64,000 nt of DNA from Bacteroidota bacterium. GTDB taxonomy: Bacteria > Bacteroidota > Bacteroidia > Flavobacteriales > Flavobacteriaceae. The position numbers were made by a program, and so were the translations under genes. The stretch covers positions 1 to 64,000 of the forward strand of contig JAEXIT010000009.1 of assembly GCA_023446155.1 (NCBI GenBank). Reading direction: 5' to 3'. Below, in pieces: positions 15,766 to 25,516 of this stretch (the first letter of the stretch is position 1; each line of letters starts with the position of its first letter). The notes beneath the pieces are model-generated. The model saw nothing but the letters and a program-made list of their open reading frames with translations. It was not told where the DNA came from and ran no database searches.

Positions 15766-17871
15766 TCAACGTACAATTTTTAAAATTTTAGCGTAAAGTT
15801 CTTCTTTGTTTACCGGTTTGATAATTACGGTTTCAAAAGGGGAATCGTCCGGAGCTTTTTCTTTTGTCCAATAATCATCACCGGTAACGGCGATAATCGG
15901 AATCGAATAGGTTTTGCGGATTTCACGAGCCAGTTGTATACCGGAATGCGTGCCCAGTTGTAAATCGGAGATGATCAAATCTGTGCTGTGCCGGGTCAGA
16001 TGCTCGTGTAATGCGACGGCCGTTGTAAAGGCGCTGACTTTAGCTTGGGTGTTGGTGAGCATCTTTTTCAGACTGGCCAATGTAATGACGTCATCGTCGA
16101 CGATTGCTATCGATAATGGTTTTTTGCGGTTGATTTCCAATAGTTGTTCCAAACTTGTCTTGATATCGCGGGGTTTGTCCAATAGTAGGGAAAAACGAAT
16201 TTCGGTGCCTTTTTGTAGGACACTGTTTACGGTGATTGTACCGCCAAAAAGATCGACGATTTCTTTGCACAGGTTTAGGCCAAGTCCGGCGCCAAGCTTG
16301 ATTTGTTCGGAATGGAATTTACTCTGATAATGTTGATCAAATATATTTTTCAAATCTTCGGGCGGAATACCGGCACCGGTGTCTGTAATCGTGACATCCA
16401 ACAGGTATTGCATGCCTTTATCCGATAAACCGGTAGTAACGGTAATGCTGCCCTGATCGGTAAACTTGATGGCATTCCCGATAATGTTATAAAAAAGTTG
16501 GTGTATTTTTACATTATCCGCCCAGACCAGAGTGTCCAGTTGCGAATCAATCGTATGCTTCAGGTCGATTTTTTTGATCTCGGCCAGAGAATATAAGGAT
16601 TCTAATATGGATAGGATTTCATTTTTTAGATTAAAGTTGGAATTGTATAAGCTGAGTTTGCTGCTTTTATTTTTAAAAAAGTCCAGAATTTGGTTGACGG
16701 TAATCTGCAGTGAATTGGAAGTGAAAATCAGAGAATTGACCGTAGGTAGCGCAGTTTCCGGTAGGGTAGCCGATTTTAATCGTTTCGAAAAGTTAGAAAT
16801 AATATGAAGGGGTGCCCGCATTTCGTGACTCAGCATACCAATGATCCGGTTTTTGAATTCCAGATTTTTTTCGGCTTCGGTTTTGGCATCCAACAGGCTC
16901 TTCTCGTAGATATACGCAAACTGAGTATAAAATAACAGGATTATCGTGATGAGGACCATAATAGGAAGTAATGCTAAAATCAGGGTACGCTGTTTTTCGA
17001 TGTTTTTGAGTGCCGTTGCGTATTTTAATTTGTCGAGTTCCTGAGCCGAATCGGAATAGATTTGTAGTATTTTCTGACTGTTGCGTAATATGGTTTTGTT
17101 GATTTCTAATAATTCCCGATCCTTTTTTCGGAGTTTGTTATACGTTCGGTTTAGTTTTTTAAATTCTTGAGTGTAATAATGATCAATACTACTAAACGTA
17201 TTTTTGAGTTGGTCTTCAAACGAACCAACTTTTTCGGTAGTACCGTATACCATTTTAATACGTATCTGGAGCCGTTCCTTCATAATGTTGTTTTTTCCGG
17301 AAATGGCTTTTCCGATCCGGGAAAAAAAACCATTTTTACGGTCTTTGTCGGACGTGAGTAGGGTGTCGTAGCTGATTGAATTCAGGGTTTTTGCATAATT
17401 GAATTTCCGGATATTGAAATTAGACGGAAGCGAATCGTTACCCATTAGGGAGATAACGCCTTTTCGCATCAGTGAATCCAGCTGTTTCCGGATATGATAG
17501 ATTTGTTTTTCGGTGGTCTCTTTTGATTTAACCACATTGAAAAAATCTTTGTTCACAACTGTCAGTCGGTCAAGACTGTCTAAATAAATTGTCATCTCCT
17601 GAATGGAGCGCTCGTATTGGTTTAAAGAAACTTTTTTATAACGCAGCAGGTAATCGTTAAAAGCATTCTGAGCATTTAAAAAACTCCGTGTCGCCTGATT
17701 GGAAAAATAGACCGCCTGATTGGGTTTACTGGCGTTCTGAATCGATTCGGATAAGGTGTTGTATTCGTTGTTCTGTTGGTACCACATCCAGAAAAAAAGC
17801 AATTGGATGATGATGATAGAAATAAAAAGGGCAATGTGTACTTTTTTTCGCTTTTGTAAAGGTATCTTCAT
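15766..17871 (-). CDS. Hybrid sensor histidine kinase/response regulator
   Basis: Two transmembrane helices (about residues 11-31 and 296-318) flank a roughly 260-residue periplasmic sensor that is mostly helical and charged and matches no domain I can name. HisKA has His349 in GMLSHEMRAPLH. The ATPase shows NIIGNAIKFT, DTGAGIPPEDL and GAGLGLNLC. The C-terminal receiver has Asp636 (LIISDLQLG) and the lysine in IIKPVN. The second half of the protein resembles the kinase at 5743-7935, but the sensor differs. No cognate DNA-binding regulator is adjacent. Confidence 0.88.
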   Translation of the reverse strand: MKIPLQKRKKVHIALFISIIIIQLLFFWMWYQQNNEYNTLSESIQNASKPNQAVYFSNQATRSFLNAQNAFNDYLLRYKKVSLNQYERSIQEMTIYLDSLDRLTVVNKDFFNVVKSKETTEKQIYHIRKQLDSLMRKGVISLMGNDSLPSNFNIRKFNYAKTLNSISYDTLLTSDKDRKNGFFSRIGKAISGKNNIMKERLQIRIKMVYGTTEKVGSFEDQLKNTFSSIDHYYTQEFKKLNRTYNKLRKKDRELLEINKTILRNSQKILQIYSDSAQELDKLKYATALKNIEKQRTLILALLPIMVLITIILLFYTQFAYIYEKSLLDAKTEAEKNLEFKNRIIGMLSHEMRAPLHIISNFSKRLKSATLPETALPTVNSLIFTSNSLQITVNQILDFFKNKSSKLSLYNSNFNLKNEILSILESLYSLAEIKKIDLKHTIDSQLDTLVWADNVKIHQLFYNIIGNAIKFTDQGSITVTTGLSDKGMQYLLDVTITDTGAGIPPEDLKNIFDQHYQSKFHSEQIKLGAGLGLNLCKEIVDLFGGTITVNSVLQKGTEIRFSLLLDKPRDIKTSLEQLLEINRKKPLSIAIVDDDVITLASLKKMLTNTQAKVSAFTTAVALHEHLTRHSTDLIISDLQLGTHSGIQLAREIRKTYSIPIIAVTGDDYWTKEKAPDDSPFETVIIKPVNKEELYAKILKIVR

Positions 17872-18103
17872 CAGCTATCTTTTATGAGTCAGTTACTACG
17901 TTTGAACAGCATTAAAAAGAAAGGCAGGTAGTGGTATTTGGGGCTGTAAATTTAGGAAAGTCCTGGTTTTATTTAATAGATTTGGGATCAAAAAAATAAA
18001 TATCACGAATATTTAATTAAAATCCAAACAAATTCTGTGTTTGTTGTGAAAAAACAAATAGATGAGGTGTTTTGCTATGGATAGCAGTGTCAAACGACGG
18101 TTT

Positions 18104-19183
18104 TTACAGCTGAAAAAGGGTGTAGCTCTGCAAGGTCGATTTAACAATGGCCTCGGTTCGCTCCGGATGGGTGTCGGAAATAAAGAGCTGACCGAATGTT
18201 TCATCGTTAACCATTTCTACAATTTTATGTACCCGACTTTCGTCCAGTTTGTCGAAAATGTCGTCAAAAAGAAGTATCGGAGCGGTGCCGTTTAGTTTTT
18301 TGATAAACTCAAACTGCGCCAACTTTAACGCAATCAAAAAAGATTTTTGTTGCCCCTGTGAACCAAATTTTTTGATTGGGAAATGGTCAATCTCAAACGA
18401 CAGGTCGTCTTTGTGAACCCCAACACTGGTGTATTGTAACGCGCGATCTTTTGATAAAAATTCCTCAAAAAGGGCCAACATGTCTTTTTGGAAAAGCTGA
18501 CTTTCGTAGACAATTTGGACGGTTTCGGCCGAATTGGTGATCAACTGATGATAACGGTTGAAAATAGGAATGAATTCGTGGATAAAGTGTTGTCGCTTTT
18601 CAAATACCTGCTGACCTATAACGGAAAGTTGCTCATTATAGACGGCAAGGGTCTCTTTGTCGAACGTATGGTTTAACGCAAAGTATTTTAACAGTGCATT
18701 GCGTTGTGTCAATATGCGTTGGTATTGGATCAGTTGTTGTAAATAGTGACTGTCTGATTGCGAAATGACACTGTCTATAAATTTTCGGCGGGTTTCACTA
18801 CCTTCTGTTATAAGGTCCTGATCCGACGGAGAAATAATAACCAACGGAATAAAACCGATATGATCCGAAAATTTATCATAAGCTTTGCCATTGCGCTTGA
18901 GTACTTTTTTCTGACCTTTTTTTAGACTGCAGACAATTTGCTCCGTGCGCTGGTCTTTTTCAAACTGACCTTCGATTACAAAAAACTCTTCCCCATGTCG
19001 GATATTCTGAACAGCCAACGGATTGAAGTAGCTTTTTCCATACGCCAAATGATAAATAGCATCCAGTATATTGGTTTTGCCAATACCGTTTTTGCCGACA
19101 AAGCAGTTGATTTTAGCATCAAAATCATAGGTGGCTTCGGCAATATTCTTATAATTAAACAGTGAAAGCGTCTTTAAATACAC
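18104..19183 (-). CDS. recF: DNA replication and repair protein RecF
   Basis: RecF is an SMC-like ATPase that loads RecA at single-stranded gaps with RecO and RecR. Walker A is GKNGIGKT (residues 30-37), the signature is in FGSQGQQKSFLIALKLAQ, and Walker B is PILLFDDIFDKLD. The 359-residue length is standard. The N-terminus MYLKTLSLFNYKNI supports the start. It is not beside dnaA and dnaN, as usual in Bacteroidota. It is divergent from the TPR gene at 19322. Confidence 0.96.
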   Translation of the reverse strand: MYLKTLSLFNYKNIAEATYDFDAKINCFVGKNGIGKTNILDAIYHLAYGKSYFNPLAVQNIRHGEEFFVIEGQFEKDQRTEQIVCSLKKGQKKVLKRNGKAYDKFSDHIGFIPLVIISPSDQDLITEGSETRRKFIDSVISQSDSHYLQQLIQYQRILTQRNALLKYFALNHTFDKETLAVYNEQLSVIGQQVFEKRQHFIHEFIPIFNRYHQLITNSAETVQIVYESQLFQKDMLALFEEFLSKDRALQYTSVGVHKDDLSFEIDHFPIKKFGSQGQQKSFLIALKLAQFEFIKKLNGTAPILLFDDIFDKLDESRVHKIVEMVNDETFGQLFISDTHPERTEAIVKSTLQSYTLFQL

Positions 19184-19291
19184 GGATAGAAATACGGTTA
19201 AGTCTGATATTTATGTCAGTTTTTTTTAAAAGTGGGTGCAAATTATTGAAAAATATCGATAAAAAGGGCTTTTAAGTTTCAATAAAAAGTA

Positions 19292-19299
19292 TATTTTTG
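19292..19299 (+). promoter_or_regulatory. Putative -7 promoter box for the TPR gene
   Basis: TATTTTTG matches TAnnTTTG, 22 bases before the start at 19322, in the recF divergent region. Confidence 0.5.
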
Positions 19300-19321
19300 C
19301 AGCTCATTAAATTTAAAATAA

Positions 19322-20104
19322 ATGGCAACATATAACAAAAGAGGATACAAAGCCCCGAAACCGAAAGAAGAAGCTGTTGAAAACGAATTTGAGCAAGTAG
19401 AAGAAATCCAGGAAAAAGATAGTACTACTGCCGGAGTTTTTAATAAATTGGACGAAGGTGCTTCCAGAACCGAAGAATGGGTAGCTAGAAATCAGAAATA
19501 TATCTTCGGATTTATTGGTGTTATTGCTATCGCTGCGACAGGTTATCTTTTGTATGACAAATTTGTAGTGGAACCTAAAGAAGGGGAAGCTGCCAATGAA
19601 ATGTTCCAGGCGCAACAATATTTTCAACAAGCTGTTGAAGGACAAGCGGCCGATTCACTTTTTGCATTGTCTTTAAAAGGTGGTGAAGGTAAATTAGGTT
19701 TCCTTGGAATCGCGGATAACTATTCCGGAACTAAAGCGGCGAACTTATCCCATTATTATGCGGGTATGGCGTATTTGAATACAGCTAAATACAAAGAGGC
19801 AGTTCAGCAATTGGAGCAGTTTTCTTCCGATGATATGATGCTTAAAGCATTGGCTTTAGGAGGTATCGGAGATGCTTTCTCAGAACTTGATAAAAAAGAA
19901 GATGCTTTGGCCTACTATAAAAAAGCGGCAGAAGCTAATGATAACGAATTTACAACACCACGATTTTTATTTAAAGCCGGACAAATTGCTTTGGCAATGA
20001 ATAAAAAAGCGGATGCAGCGAAATTCTTTACGCAAATTAAAGAAAAATACGAAGGATCTGCTGAAGGTGCTAATATCGATGCGTTGATCGCAATGACAGA
20101 ATAA
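19322..20104 (+). CDS. Membrane-anchored tetratricopeptide repeat protein, YfgM-like
   Basis: A charged cytoplasmic segment (residues 1-60) precedes one transmembrane helix (about 61-78, IFGFIGVIAIAATGYLLYD). After it comes a helical repeat region with TPR character, ending FTQIKEKYEGSAEGANIDAL. This layout resembles E. coli YfgM, a SecYEG-associated chaperone adaptor, but the equivalence is inferred from topology. It ends one base before ribH on the same strand, a pairing I recall from other Flavobacteriaceae. Confidence 0.82.
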   Translation: MATYNKRGYKAPKPKEEAVENEFEQVEEIQEKDSTTAGVFNKLDEGASRTEEWVARNQKYIFGFIGVIAIAATGYLLYDKFVVEPKEGEAANEMFQAQQYFQQAVEGQAADSLFALSLKGGEGKLGFLGIADNYSGTKAANLSHYYAGMAYLNTAKYKEAVQQLEQFSSDDMMLKALALGGIGDAFSELDKKEDALAYYKKAAEANDNEFTTPRFLFKAGQIALAMNKKADAAKFFTQIKEKYEGSAEGANIDALIAMTE

Positions 20105-20105
20105 T

Positions 20106-20594
20106 ATGGCGACAGCTAATAAAAATTTATCCAATTACGATAAAAACACAATCCCAAACGCGAAAGATTTTCGGTTTGGGATTGTTGTTTCAGAATGGAA
20201 TGATCAAGTAACAGAAGGATTGTATTCCGGTGCCGAAGCAGCTTTGCTGGATTGTGGTGCTCTGGAAAGTAATCTGGTTCGTTGGAATGTGCCCGGCAGT
20301 TTTGAACTGATTTACGGGGCTAAAAAAATGATCGAAACCCAAAACGTGGATGTGGTTATTGTAATCGGCTGCGTGATAAAAGGGGAGACCATGCATTTTG
20401 AATTTGTGTGCGAAGGTGTTACACAAGGTATCAAAGACCTGAATGTGCAAACGGATGTGCCGGTGATTTTCTGTGTGCTTACCGATAATAACGAGCAACA
20501 GTCTCTCGATAGAAGTGGCGGCGTTCATGGAAACAAAGGAACCGAAGCGGCTATCGCGGCTATCAAAATGGCGGAACTTCGGAAAAAAGCATAA
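20106..20594 (+). CDS. ribH: 6,7-dimethyl-8-ribityllumazine synthase
   Basis: RibH condenses the pyrimidine intermediate with dihydroxybutanone phosphate in riboflavin synthesis and assembles as a pentamer or 60-mer. Substrate-binding motifs NVPGSFEL and VIKGETMHFEFVCEGV (catalytic His in the latter) and CVLTDNNEQQSLDR are visible. The 162-residue length fits. It is cotranscribed with the TPR gene and followed by a terminator. No other riboflavin gene is nearby and no FMN riboswitch was recognised upstream. Confidence 0.96.
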   Translation: MATANKNLSNYDKNTIPNAKDFRFGIVVSEWNDQVTEGLYSGAEAALLDCGALESNLVRWNVPGSFELIYGAKKMIETQNVDVVIVIGCVIKGETMHFEFVCEGVTQGIKDLNVQTDVPVIFCVLTDNNEQQSLDRSGGVHGNKGTEAAIAAIKMAELRKKA

Positions 20595-20618
20595 AAAAAT
20601 CAAGTTATATAATTAGGG

Positions 20619-20654
20619 ACCTGTAATGTTTTGCGTTACAGGTTCTTTGTTTTT
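20619..20654 (+). terminator. Terminator after ribH
   Basis: The stem ACCTGTAA / TTACAGGT (arms 20619-20626 and 20636-20643) is followed by a T-rich stretch. It ends the TPR-ribH unit before the mutL promoter. Confidence 0.75.
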
Positions 20655-20716
20655 AGGGGGTTGACCATTAACAAAAAATTGAGAGACTTGATTCGTTAAA
20701 TGTCTGTCATTTTCTT

Positions 20717-20724
20717 TAAATTTG
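20717..20724 (+). promoter_or_regulatory. Putative -7 promoter box for mutL
   Basis: TAAATTTG fits TAnnTTTG and lies 52 bases before the mutL start, just downstream of the ribH terminator. Confidence 0.45.
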
Positions 20725-20776
20725 GTGGTTCAGAAGGAAAATCCTTTTTTAATCTAAAAAGCTTCAAAACATACGA

Positions 20777-22702
20777 ATGTCGAGTATTATCCAATTACTT
20801 CCCGATCATGTTGCCAATCAGATTGCCGCGGGTGAGGTGGTGCAGCGTCCTGCCTCGGTTGTCAAGGAATTGATAGAAAATGCGGTGGATGCCGGTGCAA
20901 CAGAAATTAAATTAATCGTGAAAGATGCGGGTAAAACGCTTATTCAGGTTATCGATAACGGTAAAGGAATGACGGTTACCGATGCCCGATTGTGTTTTGA
21001 ACGCCATGCGACTTCCAAGATCCGCCATGCAGAGGATTTGTTTTCACTGCATACCAAAGGATTCCGGGGAGAAGCGTTGGCTTCAATCGCAGCGATTGCT
21101 CATGTAGAACTGAAAACCAAACAGGATCAGGAGGAACTGGGAACGCATATTGTGATTGAGGGAAGTAAGTTTGTGTCGCAGGAAGTGGCAGTATTGCCAA
21201 AAGGGACGGCCTTTTCGGTGAAAAATCTGTTTTTTAATATTCCGGCGCGCCGAAATTTTTTGAAATCGGACACGGTGGAATTCCGCCATGTGATCGATGA
21301 GTTCGAACGGGTGGCGTTGGCGCATGCCAATATTCATTTTGTGCTGTTTCACAATGGAAGTGAAATGTTTAACCTGCCGGCTTCGAATTTCCGACAACGC
21401 ATTGTGAATGTATTTGGCGGAAAAACCAATGAAAAACTGGTTCCGGTTAAGGAAAGCACCGAAATTGTCGAAATTCAGGGATTTGTAGGAAAACCGGAAT
21501 TTGCTAAAAAAAGCAGGGGAGAGCAGTTTTTCTTTGTAAACGATCGTTTTATTAAAAGCCCCTATCTGCATCATGCGGTTATGGCGGCCTACGAGGGGTT
21601 GTTAAAAGACGGTTGTCAGCCGAGTTATTTCCTATACTTGGATTTGCCACCGCATACGATTGATATCAATATCCATCCGACAAAAACAGAAATTAAATTT
21701 GACGACGAGCAGGCGCTTTATGCCATTTTGCGGTCGTCTATAAAACATAGCCTTGGACAGTTTAATGTGGCACCGGTACTCGATTTCGAACGGGATGCGA
21801 CGTTAGATACGCCTTATGATTATAGCGGTAAGGATGCCGAAACACCATTGATTCAGGTGGATGCCAATTTTAATCCGTTTCTGGAGGAAGAACCGAAACC
21901 GGTTACGAATTTCGCATCTTCTTTTTCCGGGAGTGTTCCAACCGAAAGAAAAGCATCGGGTTCCGGGAGTTCTTTTTCTGGAGGTAGTTATAAAAAAGAA
22001 TCGGCCGGGCCAAGTTGGGAAAGTCTGTATGTCGGACTCAAACAGGCTACCGAAGAAGTGGAAATCGGAGAGATTCAGCTGGAAAGCGAGGAGGTGACCG
22101 GTTCTCTTTTTGATGAACATACGATCGATGAGGTGTCGAATAACCGAACCTATCAGATTCATAAAAAATATATTGTTAGCCCGATTAAATCGGGTATGCT
22201 GATTGTTGATCAGCGACGCGCACACCAGCGTATTTTGTACGAGCAGTTTCTGACGAATATTACAGTACATCAGGCCTCAAGTCAGCAATTGCTGTTTCCA
22301 TTGGAATTGTATTTTTCCAAAGGGGAACTGGCGATGATCAACGAACTAAAACCATCGCTGGAAAGTACCGGTTTTGTTTTTGAGGCGTTCCATGACGATC
22401 GGGTGACGATTTCCGGATTACCGGTAAATGTAGCCGAAAGTGAGGTATCCCTTTTGCTGGAAGAACTGATCGGAGATTTGCAGGGCGAGTTACCGGAAAA
22501 CAGCTTTAGCCAGTGTGACCGCATTGCGAAATCCATGGCGCGAAGTCTGGCGGTAAAAACCGGAACGTATTTAACCGAACACGAACAGGAAACCATGGTG
22601 AATACCTTGTTTGCCTGTAAAGAACCAAATGTTTCCCCTTTCCTTAAACCGACTTTCATCACAATGCGGGTGGAAGATATTGATAAACGATTTGCACTAT
22701 GA
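20777..22702 (+). CDS. mutL: DNA mismatch repair protein MutL, endonuclease motifs degenerate
   Basis: The N-terminal GHKL ATPase is intact: ELIENAVDAGAT with Glu31, DNGKGM at 60-65, and FRGEALASIAAI. A Ser/Gly-rich linker covers about residues 375-430. The C-terminal dimerisation domain is present, but the metal-binding motif DQHAxxExxxxE reads DQRRAHQRILYE (from residue 478), and the final CPHGRP motif reads SPFLKP near 620. The nicking activity of non-E. coli MutLs is therefore probably absent. The 3' end overlaps the first rhomboid gene by 4 bp, so a mutL-rhomboid-rhomboid-nuclease transcript is likely. Confidence 0.95.
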   Translation: MSSIIQLLPDHVANQIAAGEVVQRPASVVKELIENAVDAGATEIKLIVKDAGKTLIQVIDNGKGMTVTDARLCFERHATSKIRHAEDLFSLHTKGFRGEALASIAAIAHVELKTKQDQEELGTHIVIEGSKFVSQEVAVLPKGTAFSVKNLFFNIPARRNFLKSDTVEFRHVIDEFERVALAHANIHFVLFHNGSEMFNLPASNFRQRIVNVFGGKTNEKLVPVKESTEIVEIQGFVGKPEFAKKSRGEQFFFVNDRFIKSPYLHHAVMAAYEGLLKDGCQPSYFLYLDLPPHTIDINIHPTKTEIKFDDEQALYAILRSSIKHSLGQFNVAPVLDFERDATLDTPYDYSGKDAETPLIQVDANFNPFLEEEPKPVTNFASSFSGSVPTERKASGSGSSFSGGSYKKESAGPSWESLYVGLKQATEEVEIGEIQLESEEVTGSLFDEHTIDEVSNNRTYQIHKKYIVSPIKSGMLIVDQRRAHQRILYEQFLTNITVHQASSQQLLFPLELYFSKGELAMINELKPSLESTGFVFEAFHDDRVTISGLPVNVAESEVSLLLEELIGDLQGELPENSFSQCDRIAKSMARSLAVKTGTYLTEHEQETMVNTLFACKEPNVSPFLKPTFITMRVEDIDKRFAL

Positions 22703-23451
22703 TGAATATCACCGAAACCGTAAAACAGTTAATCATTATTAACGTTATTTTTTTCCTGGGAACGATGTTTGTTCCGGCGGCTTTTAATTATTTGGCATTA
22801 TGGTATTTTGAAAATCCAAATTTCCAATACTGGCAGCCGCTAACGCATATGTTTATGCACGGCGGATGGATGCACATTTTCTTTAATATGTTTGCGTTGT
22901 ATTCGTTCGGGTCGACATTGGAGCATTTCTGGGGTGGAAAAAAATTCCTGTTTTTCTATATTTCCTGCGGATTGGGTGCGGCTTTGCTGCATAGCGGGGT
23001 GAATTATTATCTGTACCACAATGGATTAAATATTTTGATGGAGAATGGAGTGTCCCAATCGGAAGTGGTCCAGTTGTTATCGGAAGGAAAAATAAATCAA
23101 AACTGGAGTGCTATTTTAGGAGGAATGGATAAAGTTACTGAATTTGCTTCGGCTTTTGCAGCGCCTGCTGTTGGAGCTTCTGGAGCCATTTACGGACTTT
23201 TGGTGGCCTTTGCTTTTATGTTCCCGAATGCCGAATTGGCACTGATGTTTATTCCGGTTCCGGTAAAAGCGAAATATTTTGTACCGGGCTTGTTACTGAT
23301 TGACTTGTATTTGGGAATGAGTGGCCGTTCTATTTTTGGAGGCGCCAGTGGTATTGCGCATTTTGCTCATATCGGCGGTGCGATTGTCGGCTTCCTGATG
23401 ATGTGGTTCTGGAAAAAAAATCAATTCAACAATAATCGTTGGGATCGCTAA
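22699..23451 (+). CDS. Rhomboid family intramembrane serine protease (first copy)
   Basis: Rhomboids cut transmembrane proteins inside the membrane. The catalytic Ser161 is in GASGAIYG, and His224 lies in the last helix in AHIGGAIVGF. The segment HMFMHGGWMHIFFNM supplies the oxyanion-side histidine and asparagine. Six or so hydrophobic segments are visible. A loop at about residues 104-150 is longer than in a minimal rhomboid. It overlaps mutL by 4 bp and is followed 59 bp later by a second rhomboid. The substrate is unknown. Confidence 0.92.
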   Translation: MMNITETVKQLIIINVIFFLGTMFVPAAFNYLALWYFENPNFQYWQPLTHMFMHGGWMHIFFNMFALYSFGSTLEHFWGGKKFLFFYISCGLGAALLHSGVNYYLYHNGLNILMENGVSQSEVVQLLSEGKINQNWSAILGGMDKVTEFASAFAAPAVGASGAIYGLLVAFAFMFPNAELALMFIPVPVKAKYFVPGLLLIDLYLGMSGRSIFGGASGIAHFAHIGGAIVGFLMMWFWKKNQFNNNRWDR

Positions 23452-23510
23452 CGGTTCCAAAAATAAAGCCTAAATTAGTAGTATAAAAACCACAAAAAAG
23501 AAAGAATAGA

Positions 23511-24380
23511 ATGAATATACTGGATGATTTTAAAATGCAATACCGACTGGGAGGCATCGCACAAAAGCTGATCTTCTGGAACGTAGGGATTGCCATTCCG
23601 TTTTTTCTTTTCAAAGCGTTTGCTCCGAATCTTTTTGAGATTATACTGGAGTGGACGAGTCTGTCGTCGAATGGGATGACTGTGTTAATGCGGCCTTGGA
23701 CTTTATTGACCTATGCTTTTTTACATGCCGACTTCTTTCATTTGTTGTTTAATATGATCGTGCTGAATTTTGCCAGCCGTTTGTTTACCACCTATTTTAC
23801 CCAAAAACAACTTTTCGGTTTGTACCTTTTAGGTGCGATTTTTGCCGGACTGTTGTTTGTAGTAACCGATTTTATTTTTCAGAATAATACGATATTGGTT
23901 GGTGCTTCCGGAGCTATTATGGCGATTTTGGTGGCCGCGGCAACCTATACACCCTTTTCGGAAGTCCGATTATTGCTCATTGGGAATGTGAAAATGTGGC
24001 ACATTGCGGTGGCACTGGTTGTTCTGGATCTGATTCAGATTCCGTTATATAATACCGGTGGGCATATTGCGCATCTGGGCGGTGCTTTTTTTGGGTTTTT
24101 ATATATCAAATTGCTACAAAACGGTACCGATTTGTCCAAGGGTGTTTCCGCTTTTTTAGATTATATTTCAGGGCTTTTCCGTCCGAATAAAACAACGCCT
24201 TTTAAAACGGTGCACCGAAATACCCAAAAGCAATCCCCAACCAGTAAACCCGTGCCGGCAGCTGATAAGAAGGATATGACCCAAAAGCAAATCGACGAGA
24301 TCCTGGATAAAATCAGTAAATCCGGTTATGATAGTCTGACAAAAGAAGAAAAGGAATTCCTGTTTAAAGTGGGGAAATAA
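23511..24380 (+). CDS. Rhomboid family intramembrane serine protease (second copy)
   Basis: The catalytic Ser133 lies in LVGASGAIM and His188 in GGHIAHLGGAF. AFLHADFFHLLFNM is the equivalent of the oxyanion motif. A soluble C-terminal tail of about 80 residues (rich in Lys, Thr and Pro, ending DKISKSGYDSLTKEEKEFLF) is the conserved C-terminal element seen in Bacteroidota rhomboids. It differs enough from the first copy that duplication is old. The gene lies between the first rhomboid and the nuclease-family gene on the same strand. Confidence 0.92.
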   Translation: MNILDDFKMQYRLGGIAQKLIFWNVGIAIPFFLFKAFAPNLFEIILEWTSLSSNGMTVLMRPWTLLTYAFLHADFFHLLFNMIVLNFASRLFTTYFTQKQLFGLYLLGAIFAGLLFVVTDFIFQNNTILVGASGAIMAILVAAATYTPFSEVRLLLIGNVKMWHIAVALVVLDLIQIPLYNTGGHIAHLGGAFFGFLYIKLLQNGTDLSKGVSAFLDYISGLFRPNKTTPFKTVHRNTQKQSPTSKPVPAADKKDMTQKQIDEILDKISKSGYDSLTKEEKEFLFKVGK

Positions 24381-24419
24381 TCCGGTTTCGAAACGATAAC
24401 AAGCGGATAGCGGCGAAGT

Positions 24420-25499
24420 ATGAAAAATCTGTCATGGTTTAATAAAGTAGTTTTCTTTTTCAATATAGTGCTTACTGTATCGAGCTTTATTGCCTATGTG
24501 TTGCCGTTTCTCGCGCCAAAATTATTTCCGTTTCTATCGGTACTGACATTGGTTTTGCCGTTGTTGTTAATCCTGAATTTACTGTTTCTGTTTTATTGGT
24601 TGGTTCAGCTCAAAAAGCAGGTGTTGCTGTCGCTATGTGTATTCCTAATCGGGATTACATTTTTTAATAAATTCTATAAATTCTCCTCCAAGGATCTGAT
24701 CGCGGAAGAAGACGATTTTGTCGTGATGAGCTATAATGTGCGTTTGTTTAACGTATTCGAATGGATCAAACAAGACAATGTGATCGATAAGATCGAGGCG
24801 TTTGTATTGTCGCAAAATCCGGATATTTTATGTCTGCAGGAATATTCGAATACGCAGCCGGTACATTTTGATGGGTATAAGCACCAGTTTATTTATATGC
24901 AGGGCGACAAGGTGAAAACCGGCCAGGCGATTTTTTCGAAGTTCCCGATTGTAAATGGTGGGAATATCAAATTTCCAAATTCAAATAATAACGTCATCTT
25001 TGCTGATATCAAAAAGGGAAGAGATACCCTTCGCGTGTACAGTATGCATTTGCAGTCGATCAAGATAAGTCCCGATATTCACGAGAAAATCGATGAGGTG
25101 AAGTCTAAAAAGATTTTCAGACGGATTAGTGAGGCTTTTGCGATTCAGCAAATGCAGTCTGAGTTGATCAAACAACATAAAGCGGAATGTCATTTTCCGT
25201 TAATTATCTGTGGCGATTTGAATAACAGTGCTTTTTCGTATGTATACCGCAATATTAAAGGGAATATGAAAGATGCGTTTGAAGAAGCCGGTAAAGGTTT
25301 TGGGAAAACCTATGATTACGACTATTATCCGGCGCGTATTGACTATGTTTTTGTAGACAAGCGTATCGAGGTAAAAAATTTTGTGAATCACGACAACTTT
25401 ATCAATTCCGATCATTTTCCGATCACCACCCGATTGACATTGCGTGACGAAGCACCACAACATCCGGTGAAAGCCGATGCCGAAAAAGCAAAAAAATAG
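24420..25499 (+). CDS. Membrane-anchored endonuclease/exonuclease/phosphatase family protein
   Basis: Three hydrophobic helices occupy the first 85 residues, followed by an EEP catalytic domain. SYNVRLFN holds the metal-binding Asn, LCLQEY the Glu, GDLNNSAFSYVY the Asp/Asn pair, and SDHFPI the final Asp-His. The catalytic domain probably faces the periplasm. Substrate could be DNA, a phospholipid or an inositol phosphate, and the sequence does not decide. It closes the mutL-rhomboid gene row. Confidence 0.85.
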   Translation: MKNLSWFNKVVFFFNIVLTVSSFIAYVLPFLAPKLFPFLSVLTLVLPLLLILNLLFLFYWLVQLKKQVLLSLCVFLIGITFFNKFYKFSSKDLIAEEDDFVVMSYNVRLFNVFEWIKQDNVIDKIEAFVLSQNPDILCLQEYSNTQPVHFDGYKHQFIYMQGDKVKTGQAIFSKFPIVNGGNIKFPNSNNNVIFADIKKGRDTLRVYSMHLQSIKISPDIHEKIDEVKSKKIFRRISEAFAIQQMQSELIKQHKAECHFPLIICGDLNNSAFSYVYRNIKGNMKDAFEEAGKGFGKTYDYDYYPARIDYVFVDKRIEVKNFVNHDNFINSDHFPITTRLTLRDEAPQHPVKADAEKAKK

Positions 25500-25516
25500 T
25501 CGCTTTTAAAGCGACT
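25498..25516. terminator. Bidirectional terminator spanning two stop codons
   Basis: The 9-bp stem AGTCGCTTT / AAAGCGACT (25498-25506 and 25508-25516) has an A run before and a T run after. It overlaps the end of the EEP gene and lies within the last codons of the convergent wbqC-like gene. Confidence 0.7.
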
